NCBI GenBank assembly: GCA_036346255.1
Contig: CM070620.1
Span: 56,840,522-56,904,521 of the forward strand
DNA: 64,000 bases
Source of the DNA: Ampelocalamus luodianensis
Lineage: Eukaryota > Streptophyta > Magnoliopsida > Poales > Poaceae
Direction: 5' to 3'
Under the pieces are notes generated by a model, which saw nothing but the letters and a program-made list of their open reading frames with translations, was not told where the DNA came from and did no database searches. How positions within the stretch are numbered: position 1 is the first letter of the stretch; each line of letters opens with the position of its first letter. This document shows positions 46,000 through 59,600 of this stretch, piece by piece. The translations under genes were made by a program, and so were the position numbers.

Positions 46000-48900
46000 C
46001 TCGACCTTTACAGGTACACTCAACACACGGGCTCAAAGGTAAGGTCTTACTCGTTGGCCAACAGCTCTAACCAAAAACTCAAGCTTCGGACCTCTCATGT
46101 ACTCTCTCATCACCAAATATACAAGACCTTACGTACTCACGCATGTACTCGAGGCGGTCCTAGCGATACGCCAATCTACATATTCCGTGACTAAGGAACC
46201 TATTCAACACACCTTTGGTTAAACTTCCTTTTTGTACCAAGTACATCGTGCACAGTAACCCGCAGAACTCTTGTTCCAACACTCAATCGATCACTTTACC
46301 TAAGCAAGCATCTCCTTTAACAAGGGACGCACAAAGAACTCACCACAACTCACTTATCCAAGAACTCAACTGAAAACAAAGGAGTCAAAATGCAACCAAC
46401 TCAAAGTCACCTTCTCTTAGAAGAGCCCAATTCAAAATCAATGGATTTACCACGAAATCTTTTCCACTTTCCAAAATAGGCGCTTTAGAAATAATGCCAC
46501 ACAAGCCAAAAGCGAAATTACTCAAAAAACCAGTCTTACCCCTTTTTTTCTAACTGTAGGAATCACACATACCGACAAGAACCAACTCAATTTATAATCG
46601 ACATCCATCATAACCACATAGTTCAAGTAAGAACTAAGAAAGCATCTAACTATCCAAGATCACACCCTTTACCAAAATCTTTCTTTTAAGAAATCAACTT
46701 TCTCTTAAACCATAGGATCCCAAATCATCGTATAACGATTAACTCATTTCTCTTAAATTGGCAACCTCAAACCTATGCTCTACCGAACACAAAATCCACA
46801 CTTATGTAGGGAGACTCTTCCAATCCACAATATTGTACTCTAGCCAATTTCCCTACCGAATGAACTTGTCAAAATAATTTCTAACACAACTCAATATAGA
46901 TTTCACCCACCATCACATCCCTTAATCCGTTAAGGATGAACAATTTCAAATTCACATCCCACACTCTCATATACTAGCCCCAAAGGATACTATCGTGATC
47001 ATTCCACTACTCAAATCCACTCTTATTCTACCACTACGCACATAATCAAGTAACCGCCCAAGACGATTTATTTCACAAGTCTTAGACCTTCTCTAATCCA
47101 CACCAATCCAATTCGGTTACACAACCACAATATACCCATTCGCCAAACCCTAATGTTTAACCGACATTCAAATATACCCAACCACTAGCGTCAATAAATA
47201 AATATATCCTTTGACCATGACATCCTTAGAAATAATTTAACTCCCATAAGGTTACTTGCTAAGGTGAGTTATAGTTGACAATAGTTCAACGATTTACGCT
47301 ATCCCATTAATCAACATGACACTTAGATTCCTCCACGCCGCTACTTTCATTAAACTTCACCACCACAATTCTTACGCACAAACATGCTAAGTATCCAATT
47401 GCGATACTGATAAGTTTATCAAGAGTCCATAATTTCGATAATCCCAATATTCCAACACGGACAAAGGTTACTTGGATCATAATTCGCAATAGGTTCCACT
47501 AGTTGCAACACTAATCACTTTTATCTCATCGACAACTTTCCATTTAAATAGAATTCTCTCCGGTGTTGTAAATCAAACCAATTCACTTTATATCGCTCTT
47601 CAAATTGATTGGTTCTGAAAAATCTCAACATTCCAAATACTTGACCACCTCCAACCAATCACCATATTACTCTTTATAACACTTGACAACACAACTTGGT
47701 TAATGCTTTACTCAAAAGGAAGAAATAAATGATAGAAGGTTCAACAGACAAGAAATCGTGGCTCCTCGAAGTGAGCACGAGACCAAGAGAGACAGTCAAA
47801 TAGTAGGATCTCAGAAAACAAGATACGAGCCCACTGTCGAGGGCACAAGTCCCACAAGAAGAAATTTTTCCACCACCATAAATCATAATAAAACATTGCT
47901 ATGCAAACCCAAGAAACTCTTCAGCCGAGACAACAAGAAAGTTGCGGATTACATTTTTTTTTTTTAGCTCCAACCTCAAATACTTATGGTAAACCTTTTC
48001 CGTTAACACAACGAAAGTAATCTCTTTGATTACAACATTACTTGTCAAACCAAACAAGAGATGTCTTTAATACCAAAACACATTCATCACTTCGGAACCA
48101 AACGGAACCTTTCCATATGTCACATTGCTCAACTAATTTTATCTACTGCAAAAATCATGAGTCCCCAAAAGATCACGAATACAAAACTCCAAATATTTCA
48201 TTTAACCGTTATTAAAACAATCAACTTACTTTCTCTCCAGAAGAATCATCACCACTCCAACACGTCCACGTCTCTTGTAGACCTTATTACTAACATCAAG
48301 AATATTTCACTCTTAGCAAGGTTCGTTATCATCAACTCTTCCTTTATAAAGTCCCCAAAACTAACCAAATGTTACATTTCACTTTATCCTCTCTTCTTCA
48401 AATGAGGGTACACCAAATTCTTACACCCTCACTATAACAACCACCGTATTTTTCAAGGAACCTACTACACAATTTACAAGGTTACACAAAACCCTTTCAT
48501 CAAAGACATACTATTATCGACAATCTCACCATCAAGCAAACACATGTCACCTATTAAATCCCATCATAAACCTTTCCAATGAAACACAACATATTCGAAT
48601 GCTCATACTTATTTAGTACACACTAACTCCAATCTAGAGGTTATCATAAACTTTTGATGATTATTCAATCATGGACGAAGTGATGGTCCTATATCTATTT
48701 GTACTCCCACGAGCATAAATAAGATCATCAAATAGCCAATTAAAGAAGATTTCTATATTAATATCTACCAAGACGACGATCGAACACATCTTATATTTCT
48801 CTTTTACGCACAGCTTAGATTAATCCATTAAGATCAAATAATCTAACTAGTTTAGCAAACTAAACAACTCCAGGGATCAACCACTCCGTTAATGTTCCAC

Positions 48901-49888
48901 AGTGGTTAATAACTCTATTGATTCCAATTAGGTATAGCCGTACACCTAATCACAGTTCAACAAGAACTACTACATGACACCATCAAATTAATCAACTTTC
49001 CTTCCAGGGATCTTAGTTAGGATCGATTATACAACACACTACAGACCCAACTTAATAGCTCATATCATATTCACTAACTTCTCCGATTATAACCTCCCAC
49101 TTAACCACGAGATGACATCGCTAAAGGGTTTGGCGTTTTCTTGTATAAAAGAACTTTTCAACTTCAACACTCAAGATACCCAAAAGAAATATATTGAATA
49201 AAAACTTCCACGTACTACAGGACTTGCAAAAGGAAACTTTCATTATCCAAGAACATCAACCGGATAAATGGGTTATGCTTTCCAATGAGAAGGACAAAAC
49301 TCCAAAATAAAGGTCAAACTTGACAATCAACTCGGTTCACCAGCCGCAAGAATACCTCATCAGTTGGGAAAATAATGATTGCTTTACAGGACAAATTAAG
49401 CCAAAGAAAACACACCAATATTTTTTTTCAAAGCAACCCATCAACCACAAGAATAAATAACCCAAGAGAAACTCATCAATCTCAACTGGATAAGAGTTGA
49501 CCAAATTCAAATTCAGGGAAGAGAACAACTCTTTTAAGCATACTCGCTACCAACGCCTGTAATACGATCTCTCATGTGGATACTTCGCTATTCCTATACC
49601 ACGAACGGTGGTGTAACCTGGTATAGCCCAGGACCACAACCACTACCTCCACCTCTCAACATGGGTTACCCCCACACATAATAACCATAGTATTATACTA
49701 TAGATATAACAGATCATCTCAAAACAGGAATCATTAATACAACTCAACAGATGCGTAAATGCAATGCTTGACCCATCCCATCATACTGTGCACCAGTGTG
49801 TCAGGTTTACAAGTTCATTAACCATTACAAAATTTTAGCAATTTAAGTTGCCTAGGTTGTAAATCCAATCACCACGGACCTACCGCCC
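46000..49888 (-). other. N internal region without recognisable coding sequence
   Basis: About 3.9 kb of AT-rich sequence has only short, unconvincing ORFs. I looked for the Gag zinc knuckle, DSG, FIDD and HHCC motifs on the minus strand and saw none. An A/T homopolymer (TTTTTTTTTTTT) is at about 47955-47966. It is either an anciently degraded gag-pol or a non-coding spacer of a non-autonomous element. Confidence 0.6.
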
Positions 49889-49900
49889 GCTCTGATACCA
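49889..49900 (-). other. Primer-binding site of N
   Basis: On the minus strand TGGTATCAGAGC, a perfect initiator tRNA-Met match, lies two bases inside the 5' LTR. Confidence 0.93.
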
Positions 49901-49902
49901 AC

Positions 49903-52544
49903 TGTAACACCCCAGCCCGACATGAGCCTGGAATACTACTAAACAAACTCTAATAATTCTAATCTATACAATCTTAATAAATTTCGGCAGAACCTCCCTT
50001 GTAAAGTTAATTACACGAAGGTTCCAACACACAGATTAACCAAATATTAACTAAAACTTTCATCCAAAGACATCAAAAGATAATCGAAGACATGCTAAGT
50101 ATTTAACATAACTAAAGAGTTATGAAGTTCCACTACACATCATTATTACATTTAATCCATTGCATGAGACAAAACATAATAATCTTTGCATTTATTAAAA
50201 TCAATCACGTTCTGAAGATCATTCATCTTTATTTAGTTCAGGTGGCATGTGTGTGACTAGCATTCTACTTCCCCCCACGCATGACGTTCTTGGTTCGGGT
50301 ACCTAAAACAACAATAAAAGCAAGGGTGAGTCCATAGACCCAGCAAGTACATAAAGAAACCATAACATCATCAACCATGTAAAGGAGATCAACAATAGAA
50401 CATCTCATATGCAAATGCAATGCTCAAGGATCCTTTAACTTTAACTTTCTGTGTGCATTACACCGTAATGCAGTAAGCAACCGTCGCCGCATACCCATGC
50501 TCGTGCGGCGCGCACGCACAGGGACCAATTGCCCGTTACTCCGCAAGTAACGGGACCTCAAGCCCACACTCCACGGTGAGGATCTCGGGCCCGTCATATT
50601 CATGACGGGAATCTCAAAGGGAAACACACTTGGTCACCACGTGACCAAGCCTCAATATGATTTCAATATGCACATGCTCATCATTTAATCATCATCAAAT
50701 TACCAAAAGACAACAACACTTAACCATAGTAAAACATGAGCATCATTTGAGAAATAACCATACTTAAGCATTCATCAAGTATACCATCTTGCTATGCAAC
50801 CATATAACAAATAACACACAATATAGCCAATCATTCAAACAACAATGCACTTGCCTTAACCGCGCATTTAATGGAGGACGTGAAGACGGTGCTGCCTCCG
50901 GTACCAATCCCACATCTGGACATGAAGAAAACCCCATTCTAAGTCCAACATTCTGTACCAAGATCATAAGTAGCATCGTAAATGAACTCGCTAACATCTT
51001 AGCATTTTCTAATTCTCATAATTTCTAGCGATCAGTCACTGCAGACAGCTAGCTTCTAAAATACGTAACTTTCTGCTCGGGTGTCCAAATAAGATGATCT
51101 CGGACATTCTGGAAAGGTAATTAAAATTTCTAAATAAACTTAGTTGGGGAGACCCTCTGATTCGGCCATCTACTAGTCCTACCAATCCATTTAATCAGAG
51201 CAAACATTTCACGGCGGGTTTCTTAACAGCGACAAAGAAACTATCATAACTTTCTCTACGTTCGTCCGAATTTAGTGATCTTTAGTTTTCCTGAAAGATA
51301 AGAGGATTAGTCTCGTTTTTCGTTATGGTGAGACCCTCTGGAAACCCCTCTAAATATGCGCTTCTATCAGGTTAACCAACACTAGTAATTCTGCTTCTCT
51401 CCAGAAACACAGAAATACTAAGAAATTCATAACTTTGGCTACCGAAGTCCGAATGACTTGATTCTTGTCGGCAATGAAAGGTAACTACGATATCTACAAC
51501 TTTATAGGAGAGGCCCAGACCCAATTCTACCTTCAACCTACGCAAAAACGACAATATTTAACACTGCAGAACACCGACTTACTGACAGAAAACCGTCTCT
51601 GGACAGCAGTTCAACAGCAATATTCAGATGACCATAACTTTTGAGATATAACTCCGAATTGATCGTTCTTTAACAATCTAAAAAGGTTATCGAATTATCT
51701 ACAATAACCTAGTTGGGTGAACTTTCAGATTCTTCCAATTTCCTATCATATTTTAGGAAATATCCAGACAGTTTATTCTCGTCAGATTTCTGGCAGCAGA
51801 AACTAAATCGACCATAACTTTTGACTCAGACCTCGGAATCGAGTGAACTCGGTGGCCAATGAAAGCTAAGAACAAGACCTACAAAACTCTAGGAGATGGG
51901 ATCCTCTGATTCTGCCTCTAAGGTCGCGAAAACCGTCGCACAACTTCCTGGACAGAACTGAACGTTTACCGCAGCAAGACGATCTAACGCAACTAATCGG
52001 ATTCGCAACTAAAACTCATCAAACAGCGGGGGGAAACACTTTGTTACCCTTGAAGACCCGCGGGACAACGATGATCTAGCCTCGAAGACGATCCTCTCCT
52101 TGTCCCTCCCCTCCTTCTCCTTCTTGAACAACAGCCCCGCGAAGAGCCTCGCCTTCCTCCTCCAACAGCAGGGCAGCAGGGTGGACGATCCTCGCCGGCA
52201 GCAGGGGGCATGGTGGGGGCGCAAGGGAGCAAGGAGGCAGCCAAGGGGAGGTGGGGAGGGGCGGCGGCCAATGGGGGAAGTGGGGGGGGGGCGGCCAAAG
52301 GGGGAGGGGAGGGGGCATCCTAGGGTTTGGTCCCCTTAAGGCCGGCCTCCTCCCTCCCACCAATGGGCCAAATGCCCATGGGCCTGAGGCCTTGGCCCAC
52401 GCTGTCCAAAATTTGCTGCTAAGCCCTCCAATAACTGTTTAAGTAACGGTTTCCCAATAGATCCTTCTCCCAGATCAAATTATAATTAATACTTTTTATT
52501 TAAAATATTTGGTTTTCTCCCGATTTCTACTCTGGAGTATTACA
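49903..52544 (-). repeat. N 5' LTR
   Basis: On the plus strand it opens TGTAACACCCCAGCCCG and ends GGAGTATTACA at 52544. It is near-identical to 43151-45783. Differences cluster at CAG/CTG/CCG sites (43736-43850 versus 50461-50590). Confidence 0.93.
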
Positions 52545-55500
52545 GCAGGGGTGTACATCTTTACCCACATGACTTAGCTAGCCAGTTGCCTTCGGATGCC
52601 TCCGAATGATGATATACTTCCTTTGGTATGCCGACCGGGGAAACTAATATTTGGTATTTTTCAACAAGCTAACACTATTGAGTTGGACCCCCATGTGTGA
52701 ACTGATCTCGCTTAAACAACGACTGATAGCATCTGCTTAACCGAGGCACACATGTTGCGTCAGTAATGCCGATCCAAACAATTAAATGCGAACTGGGCTC
52801 ACTACCCATATTAGGATGCAATCGGCACCATTAAGGTACGTATATGCTACGGAGCACATATACGCCCTCACCCTTCTAAGAACATCTGATACTGACATAC
52901 AAGCTCACATGGCATACAACGCAATCATAAGACCAAAGCATCTATGCCATACAAGGTCGATACACATATTCTTACTTTCCTGTTTCCAACCCAATAGTCT
53001 TAACATTTTACTTAACCAAACAGCGCCCATACATTGCATGTGGAAGTACGTGGGGGACTTGAATTGAATAATCAGAGTTCGGTCCTTAATTAACCCGGAC
53101 AAGTCCACGACAAATCCCCATCTCGTGCACAAAAGCACCATCACTAGCTTCCTCTTGTCCAGATCAATTTAAATTTAAAACACAAGTCTAATTTAAAGAA
53201 ACTGGACAAAGAGTTTCAAATAACAGAAGGTCTTTTGTGATTCCCATGTTTGACAAGATATGCTTGTCAAACTCTAAAATCTCTAGACTGCATATTTAAG
53301 CCAAAACTGAAAATATACTATAATATACAATACTATACTAAGTTTGAGTGTATGGTGACAATTGAGGTAATCCATCATGTTAGGTCATAACTAACCACTA
53401 ACAGGTCACAATTTGTATTTTCAGAAAAATAGCATGCACAGTTGTCACTGGATTTAGAAAATCTGTTGTATAAAATTTGGGATCAACATGGTGCAGAGAG
53501 GAAGCTTGCCTTGATAATAATACACTTCTGTTGCTGGTTCAGGTTGCTCAGAAATAATTTCAAGTGCTTCAGAAGAACCAAATTCTATAAGAAGCAATAA
53601 AGTCCAATAAATGCCAAAATCGACAATAAGTACAAAATAGAAGAAATATGCATGATCAACCTGGAAATGCATGATTAGCAGTATGCTTAAGCCATAACTA
53701 CCCATAATAGTGATAATAACCCATAATATAGCCTACTATTTTCAAATGGCAGAAACTAGGGTTTAGTTCAAAGTTTCAGTTTTCAGATTTCGAAAAGAGC
53801 AGAAACAGGACAGATTGCAGATTTTGGGAAAAAGGAAGATAGATCAAGCAAAGGCTCAGAAATGAAACTTAGCATGATCTTTTAGGGTAATTAATATCCC
53901 AAGATAACACTAATCTAACCCTGATCGAGTAGATTACAACAACTAAAAAGAAACCTATTTTTGTCGGTTGAGCCGACAAAAGAGAACAGAGACAAATCTT
54001 TGCTATGAGGCAAAATAGATGATGACAAGAATTGAAAGATCAACGTGTTATGCTACTAAGGTTTAGTTGAAACCTAACTAGGATGATAAGTTGACAGGAG
54101 AAACCCTAGGCCTTGAAAATGACATAATGGACTGAAAAGCTAGAATAATCATTTTTCAGTTTAGAGCAAGTTGAAGCTACTGATGTTCAAAAGAATGATT
54201 CACAGGAGCTTCTAAGGTCATTAAGATGCTCAAGATGTTAAAAACTAGGGTTTTAGCTTACCAGAGTAGGAAAGACACCAAAGATTGAGAAAGTTGATTC
54301 TGCTCAACAGAGAGATAGCCTTCGGTTTTAACCTACAAAGGATGTCAAAACCTTAGTGCAAGGTAAAACCAGTTCTTGGGATGGATAAGCAAAGAACAAC
54401 AATGGAGGATGAACTTCAGTGGTCAACAATGGCAGTAGCAAAAAGCTAGGGTTTATATATGGATGTTGAGCTACAGGGCAAGATGGAAATGTCTAGAGTT
54501 GATGAGGTGTCCATTTAGGGCTAATTATCCCAAAAATTAGTTGCATAAACTTTGGGATAAATCCTCTCCTCTGTTTACAAAGAGATCTGCGCGCAGAGAG
54601 AGAGGGAAGAAGATAAGAACACTCTTACATGTGGGTCCCATTGGCTGATCCACGGCACACGCGCGCGCCTAAAGCCTCAACAGAATATCAGCCGTCCGAT
54701 TGGAAATGAGCGGCTGTGATAAATAGAGAGGTTAAAAGGTTTTAATCGGTAACCTTTAATATGGACCGTGCGATTTCAATCGGTCGATCAAGATTTAAAC
54801 AGAGCCCGAAGGAATCTCGGGATCTACTTTCAAATCTGGACGTTGGATTGGAATCCAACGGTCAATTAAAAGGAATACACGTCACTCGATTAGAAGAGAT
54901 GACACGGCACCGTTAGATTGGATTTCTACGGTCGAGATGGGACAAAGAACCAGATGGTCCGATTGCATACACAAGTCTGGACCCTACGATTAAAATCCAA
55001 CGGTCCACCGAATTTGGGCTTTAAAGGCCCACGGTCAAAAAGGAGCGCCGTGGGATTTAAATCCAAAGGCCCAGATAGCTGCGCGCCTTTTATTTTAAAA
55101 TGAAACGAGCGGCGCGGTTAGATCAAGAATGGACGGCAGAGATCGTGAGGGGATCCGGAGTCGTCCGAATGCATACACCGCTCTGGACCAACCGATGAAG
55201 ATCTAACGGCCCAGAGGAGCGCAGGCCTTAATAACACGCGGTAAAAAGGAAAGCCGTAGGATTTGAATCTGACGGCTCAGATAAAAGCGCGCTTTTAAGT
55301 TTAAAACGAAAAGGGAGGCGCTGTTGGATCGAGAATGAATGGTGGAGATCGAGAAGGGCTCCGGAGTTGTCCGATTGCATACACTGATCTCGATCGTTAG
55401 ATTAAGATCCAACGGAGGAGATCAAGTCGCACACGTGGACAGCTCGCGTAGCATCATAGCCTCACCCGTTCGATTGAAAATCAACGGCTCACAATGCGCG

Positions 55501-56094
55501 AGGAGATTGGACTCGCGCCCGAACGTGACAGAGCCGGACCGGTTGCACTGGGTTGGACCCAACCGCATGGGATCGAGTCGCTCAAGATGCGCATCTTGAG
55601 TCCAGACCAGATTAGTTGACCAAACCTTATTTAAAGGCTTTAAGGTTTGACTGGGCTTTTAAAAATAGCAAATAAATTTGTAAAATCATGAAATTTTTGC
55701 TGGAGGCTACTGGGATGGTATATTTCCCAGATAAATTTTAAAATCACATGATCACTTTGTAAAGTACATGAATATTTATTTTAGCCCGAAAGTATTCATT
55801 TAAAGACAATTATTTTTCTTTAAGTCAATATAATTTCTAAAAATGCAACAAAAATTATTTTTTGTCAAGATAATTTATCTAGGCTTTAATAAAAACACTT
55901 CCCAGTCATAATACAAGTTTTATCTTGTATTCCTTTAAGACTTTAAATGGTTCTTTAGGACTTTGTCTAAAAGGAAGGTTTTTAATTTGTAACATACTGC
56001 CCAAATTGTAGAAATGAACAGTAATGCTATGAACAACACCTCATTACTGTTCATAAAGCATTTTGTTACTGTTTATAGAATTGGGGCTGTTACA
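52545..56094 (-). repeat. A2 5' LTR, outer part (with N right TSD)
   Basis: The LTR resumes after N with the second GCAGG (52545-52549) and runs to its start TGTAACAGCCCC (minus strand) at 56094. TATA box on the minus strand 54459-54452; donor-like GGTAAGC with GT at 54261-54260; stem-loop 53248-53272; U3 dyad repeats about 54725-55440. It is a near-identical sister of 32660-36199. N therefore cuts the transcribed leader of A2 about 1.9 kb downstream of its TATA box. Confidence 0.92.
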
Positions 56095-56619
56095 CTGTTG
56101 CAGAGGGTCACTCTCGATAATACCAGAATCGTCGCAATCTATCGATCGAGCAAAAGGACAAATAAGACAAATAACACCAACAATAACCCAAAATTCAAAC
56201 TCAACTAATATTCACAAAATTCATACAGCAGGCAAAAGATGATTATATAAAATTTTTGAAACCGAGAACAATTTATTTGGAGTTAATGAGAATTTTCTAA
56301 GAATTTTCTAAGTTAAATATACATAAAAATACCATTTAATTAATTATATGATTTTTATGAACAGAGACATAACTAAAACCTATTTTAGTAAATAGCACAT
56401 TAAAAATGAAATTTAACAGAACTGGTTTCATTCGATTTGGAGAAAAATTGAATTAGTTATGAATTTTCTAAGTTTAAATGAATTAACAGTGCAAAAGAAA
56501 CACATTTCGGAATATCAAAAATGCTTAAAATACTTTTTCTACCGTGCGCAAGACAAGCCATCACATCGACTGGGACTGACGAGAGCGCGGACTGTGTCGG
56601 CCTCGACCAACTTCACGAT
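56095..56619 (-). repeat. D2 LTR, middle part (with A2 right TSD)
   Basis: It begins with the second CTGTT (56095-56099) and continues the D2 LTR interrupted at 31819. It is AT-rich with TTTTCTAAGTT motifs like D1 at about 1800-2170. A3 enters at 56620; ACGAT (56615-56619) may be its duplication. No coding sequence. Confidence 0.75.
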
Positions 56620-59600
56620 CGTAATAACCCCAATTTTATAAACAATAATGGGACACTGTTCATGACATTCTGTTCATAATTAACGATTTGGAATTCTTGT
56701 CATACCAACTAAAACTTTCCTTTTTAGCCAAAATCCAAAAGCTCATTTGAAATCTCAAAGGAAATACAAGATAAACCTTGTATTATGATTGGGAAGTATT
56801 TTTCTTAAAGCCTAAATAGATTATCTTGACTAAAAATAATTTTTGTTGAATTTTTAGAAATTATTTTGGCTTAAAGAAAAATATTTACCTTTAAATAAAC
56901 ATTTTCGGGTTAGGATAATTATTTATGTAATTTACAAAGTGATAATGTGATTTTAAAATTTATTTGGGAAATATATCATCCCAGTAGCCTCCAGTAAAAA
57001 TTTCATGATTTTACAAATTTATTTGCTATTTTTAAAAGCTCCTTTTAAGCATTTGAATGGGTTCTGGTCAACTAACCTGGTCTGAACCTAAACCTAGCAC
57101 TGTAGCGACTCGAGCCACGTGGTTGAGTCCAACTCGGTGCACTGGTCCGACCCTGTCACGCTCGGGCGCGAGCCCAATCCCCTCGCGCACTGTGAGCCGT
57201 CGATCTTCCATCGAACGGGCGAGGCTACGATGCCACGCGAGCTGTCCACGTGTGCGCCCTAATTTCCACCGTCGGATCTTAATCGGACGATCAAGGGAGA
57301 TGTATGCATTCGGACGACTCCGGAGCCCCTCACGATCTCCACCGTCCATTCTCGATCCAACAGCGCTGCCCTTTTCTTTTTAAACCTAAAGGCGCGCTTT
57401 TCTTTGGGCCGTCAGATTCAAATCCTACGGCAGTTCTTTTACCGCGTGCTGTCAAGGCCTGCTTTTTAGTGGGCCGTTGGATTTCAATCGTCGGGTCCAG
57501 ATCAGTGTATGCAATCGGACCATCCGGTTCATTTTCCCATCTCGACCGTAGAAATCAAATCTAACGGTGCCGCGTCATCGCCTCAAAAAGGGTGACGTGT
57601 ATTCTTTTATTTGACCGTTGGATTCCAATCCAACGTCCAGATTTGAAAGTAGACCCTCATTTCCTTTGAGCTCTGTTTAAATCTCAATCGACCGATCTAG
57701 ATCGCACGGCCCACATTAAAAGATGCCGATTAAAACCTTTTTACCTCTCTATTTATCACGGCCGCCCATTTCTAATCGGATAGCTGATGTTCTTTTGAGC
57801 TTTAGGAGGCGCGCGTGACTGAGGATGACAAAGGGACCCACATGTCATATGTTGCCTCCCTTCTTCCTTATCTCTGTGCGCCGCCATTTCTGAGAGCAGA
57901 GGAGAGGATTATCCATAGCTTATGCAACTAATTTTTGATATTTAGTCTAAATGGACACCTCATCAACTCTAGACCTTTCCATCTTGCCCTGTAGCTCAAC
58001 CTCTATATATATAAACCCTAGCTTTTGCTGTTACCAGTGTTGACCGAAGTAGTCCTTCATCCTCCATTGTTGTCCAGTGGAGTTTCTTGCTCTTGTCCAT
58101 TGCTTATCCATCTTAAGCACTGGTTTCACCTTGCACTAAGGTTTTGACATCTTTTGTAGGTTAAAACCGAAGGTTATCTCTCTGTTGAGCAAAATCGACT
58201 TTCTCAACTTTTGGTGTCTTTTCTATTCTGGTAAGCTAAACCTTTAGTTAATGTCATCCTGAGCATCTTAAGGACCTTAGGAGATCATATGAATCATTCT
58301 TTTAAATATCAGTAGCTTCAACTTGCTTCAAACTGAAAAGCTGTTATTATAACTTTTCGGTCTTTCATATCTTTTTCAAGATCTAGGGTTTCTCCTGTCT
58401 ACTTATCATCCTAGTTAGGTTTCAAGTAAACCCTAGCAGCATAACAAGTTGTTCTTTTAATTCTTGTCATCATCTATTTAGCTTGATCACAGAGATTTGC
58501 CTCTGTTCTTTATTGTCGGCTTAACCGACAATACAAGTTTTCTTCAGCTTTTGATAATCTAATCGATTAGGGTTATATTAGGGTTATCTTGGGATGTTAA
58601 TTACCCTAAAATATCAGGCTAAGTTTCATTTTAGAACCTTTGCTTGATCTATTTTCCTTTTTCCTAAAATCTGTAATCAGTCCTATTTTCAGTTCTTTTG
58701 AAAATCTGAAAACTGCAACTTTGGTTCAAACACTAGTTTCTGATATTTAAAAGCTGTGTATTATAATATGGGTTATTATCACTATTAGGGTAGATATAAC
58801 TTAAGCATACTGTCAATCAGGCATTTCCAGATTGATCATGCATATTTCTTCCATTTTGTACTTACTGTCGATTTTGGCATTTATTGGACTTTATTGCTTC
58901 TTTTAGAATCTGGTTTTGCTGAGGTGATTGAACCTATTTCTGAGCATCCTGAGCCTGCAACAGAAGTATACTATTATCAAGGCAAGCTTCCTCTCTGCAC
59001 CATATTGATCCCAAATTTTGTACAATAGCTTTTACAAATCCAGTGATATCTGTGCATGCTATTTTTCTGAAAATACAAAAACGTGATCTGTAGTAGCTAG
59101 CTATAACCTAACATGGTGGATTACCTTAATTATAATCATACACTTAACCCTAGCTTAGTACTGTATACTATAACATATATTTTCAGATTTGGCTTAGACA
59201 TGCAGTCTAGAGATTTTAGAGTTTGACAAGAATATCTTGTCAAACAGGCTGATCACAAGTGAATTTCATATTCGAACTCTTTGTCCAGTTTCTTTAAATC
59301 GACTTGTATTTTAAATTTAAATTGATCTCGACAAGAGGAAGCTAGTGATGGTGCTTTTGTGCACGAGATTGGGAATTGTGGTGGACTTGTCGAGTTAATT
59401 AAGGACCGAACTCGACTATTCAATTCAAGTCCCCACGTACTTCCACATGCGAGTGTATGGTATTGTTTGGTTAAGTAAAATGTTAAGACTATTGAGTTGG
59501 AAACAGAAAGTCGAATATGTGTATTGACCTTGTATGGCATAGATGCTTAGGTCTTATGATTGCGTTGTATGCCATGTGAGCTTGTATGTCGATGTCGATG

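Larger units (their letters stand above)
43151..52544 (-). mobile_element. N: 9.4-kb gypsy-derived element with mostly non-coding interior
   Basis: N is a complete insertion in the A2 5' LTR: LTRs of 2633 and 2642 bp, initiator tRNA-Met primer site (49889-49900), polypurine tract (45784-45798) and matching GCAGG duplications. The interior (45784-49902) encodes no intact Gag or Pol; only a chromodomain-like tail remnant is recognisable. The LTRs differ at about two positions in the first 400 bp, so it moved recently despite lacking coding capacity. It therefore resembles a non-autonomous LARD-type element. G (6738-23502) is an LTR of the same family. Confidence 0.92.
31820..56094 (-). mobile_element. 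A2: long-LTR gypsy element, split by N
   Basis: A2 is a complete minus-strand A-family element of about 14.9 kb, excluding the N insertion at 43151-52549. It consists of 3' LTR 31820-36199, polypurine tract, gag-pol on the minus strand (36389-40928), the intact extra ORF (41231-42073), primer site (42277-42288) and 5' LTR (42293-56094 minus N). The flanking CTGTT duplications match. This is the best-preserved copy: the extra ORF is open and pol has few disruptions. Confidence 0.93.

Noticed and set aside
48061..48405. 114-codon ORF in the N interior as a possible gene
   Set aside because: AT-rich, Lys/Ile/Asn/His-rich composition without a domain. It lies antisense to the element, and nothing supports expression.
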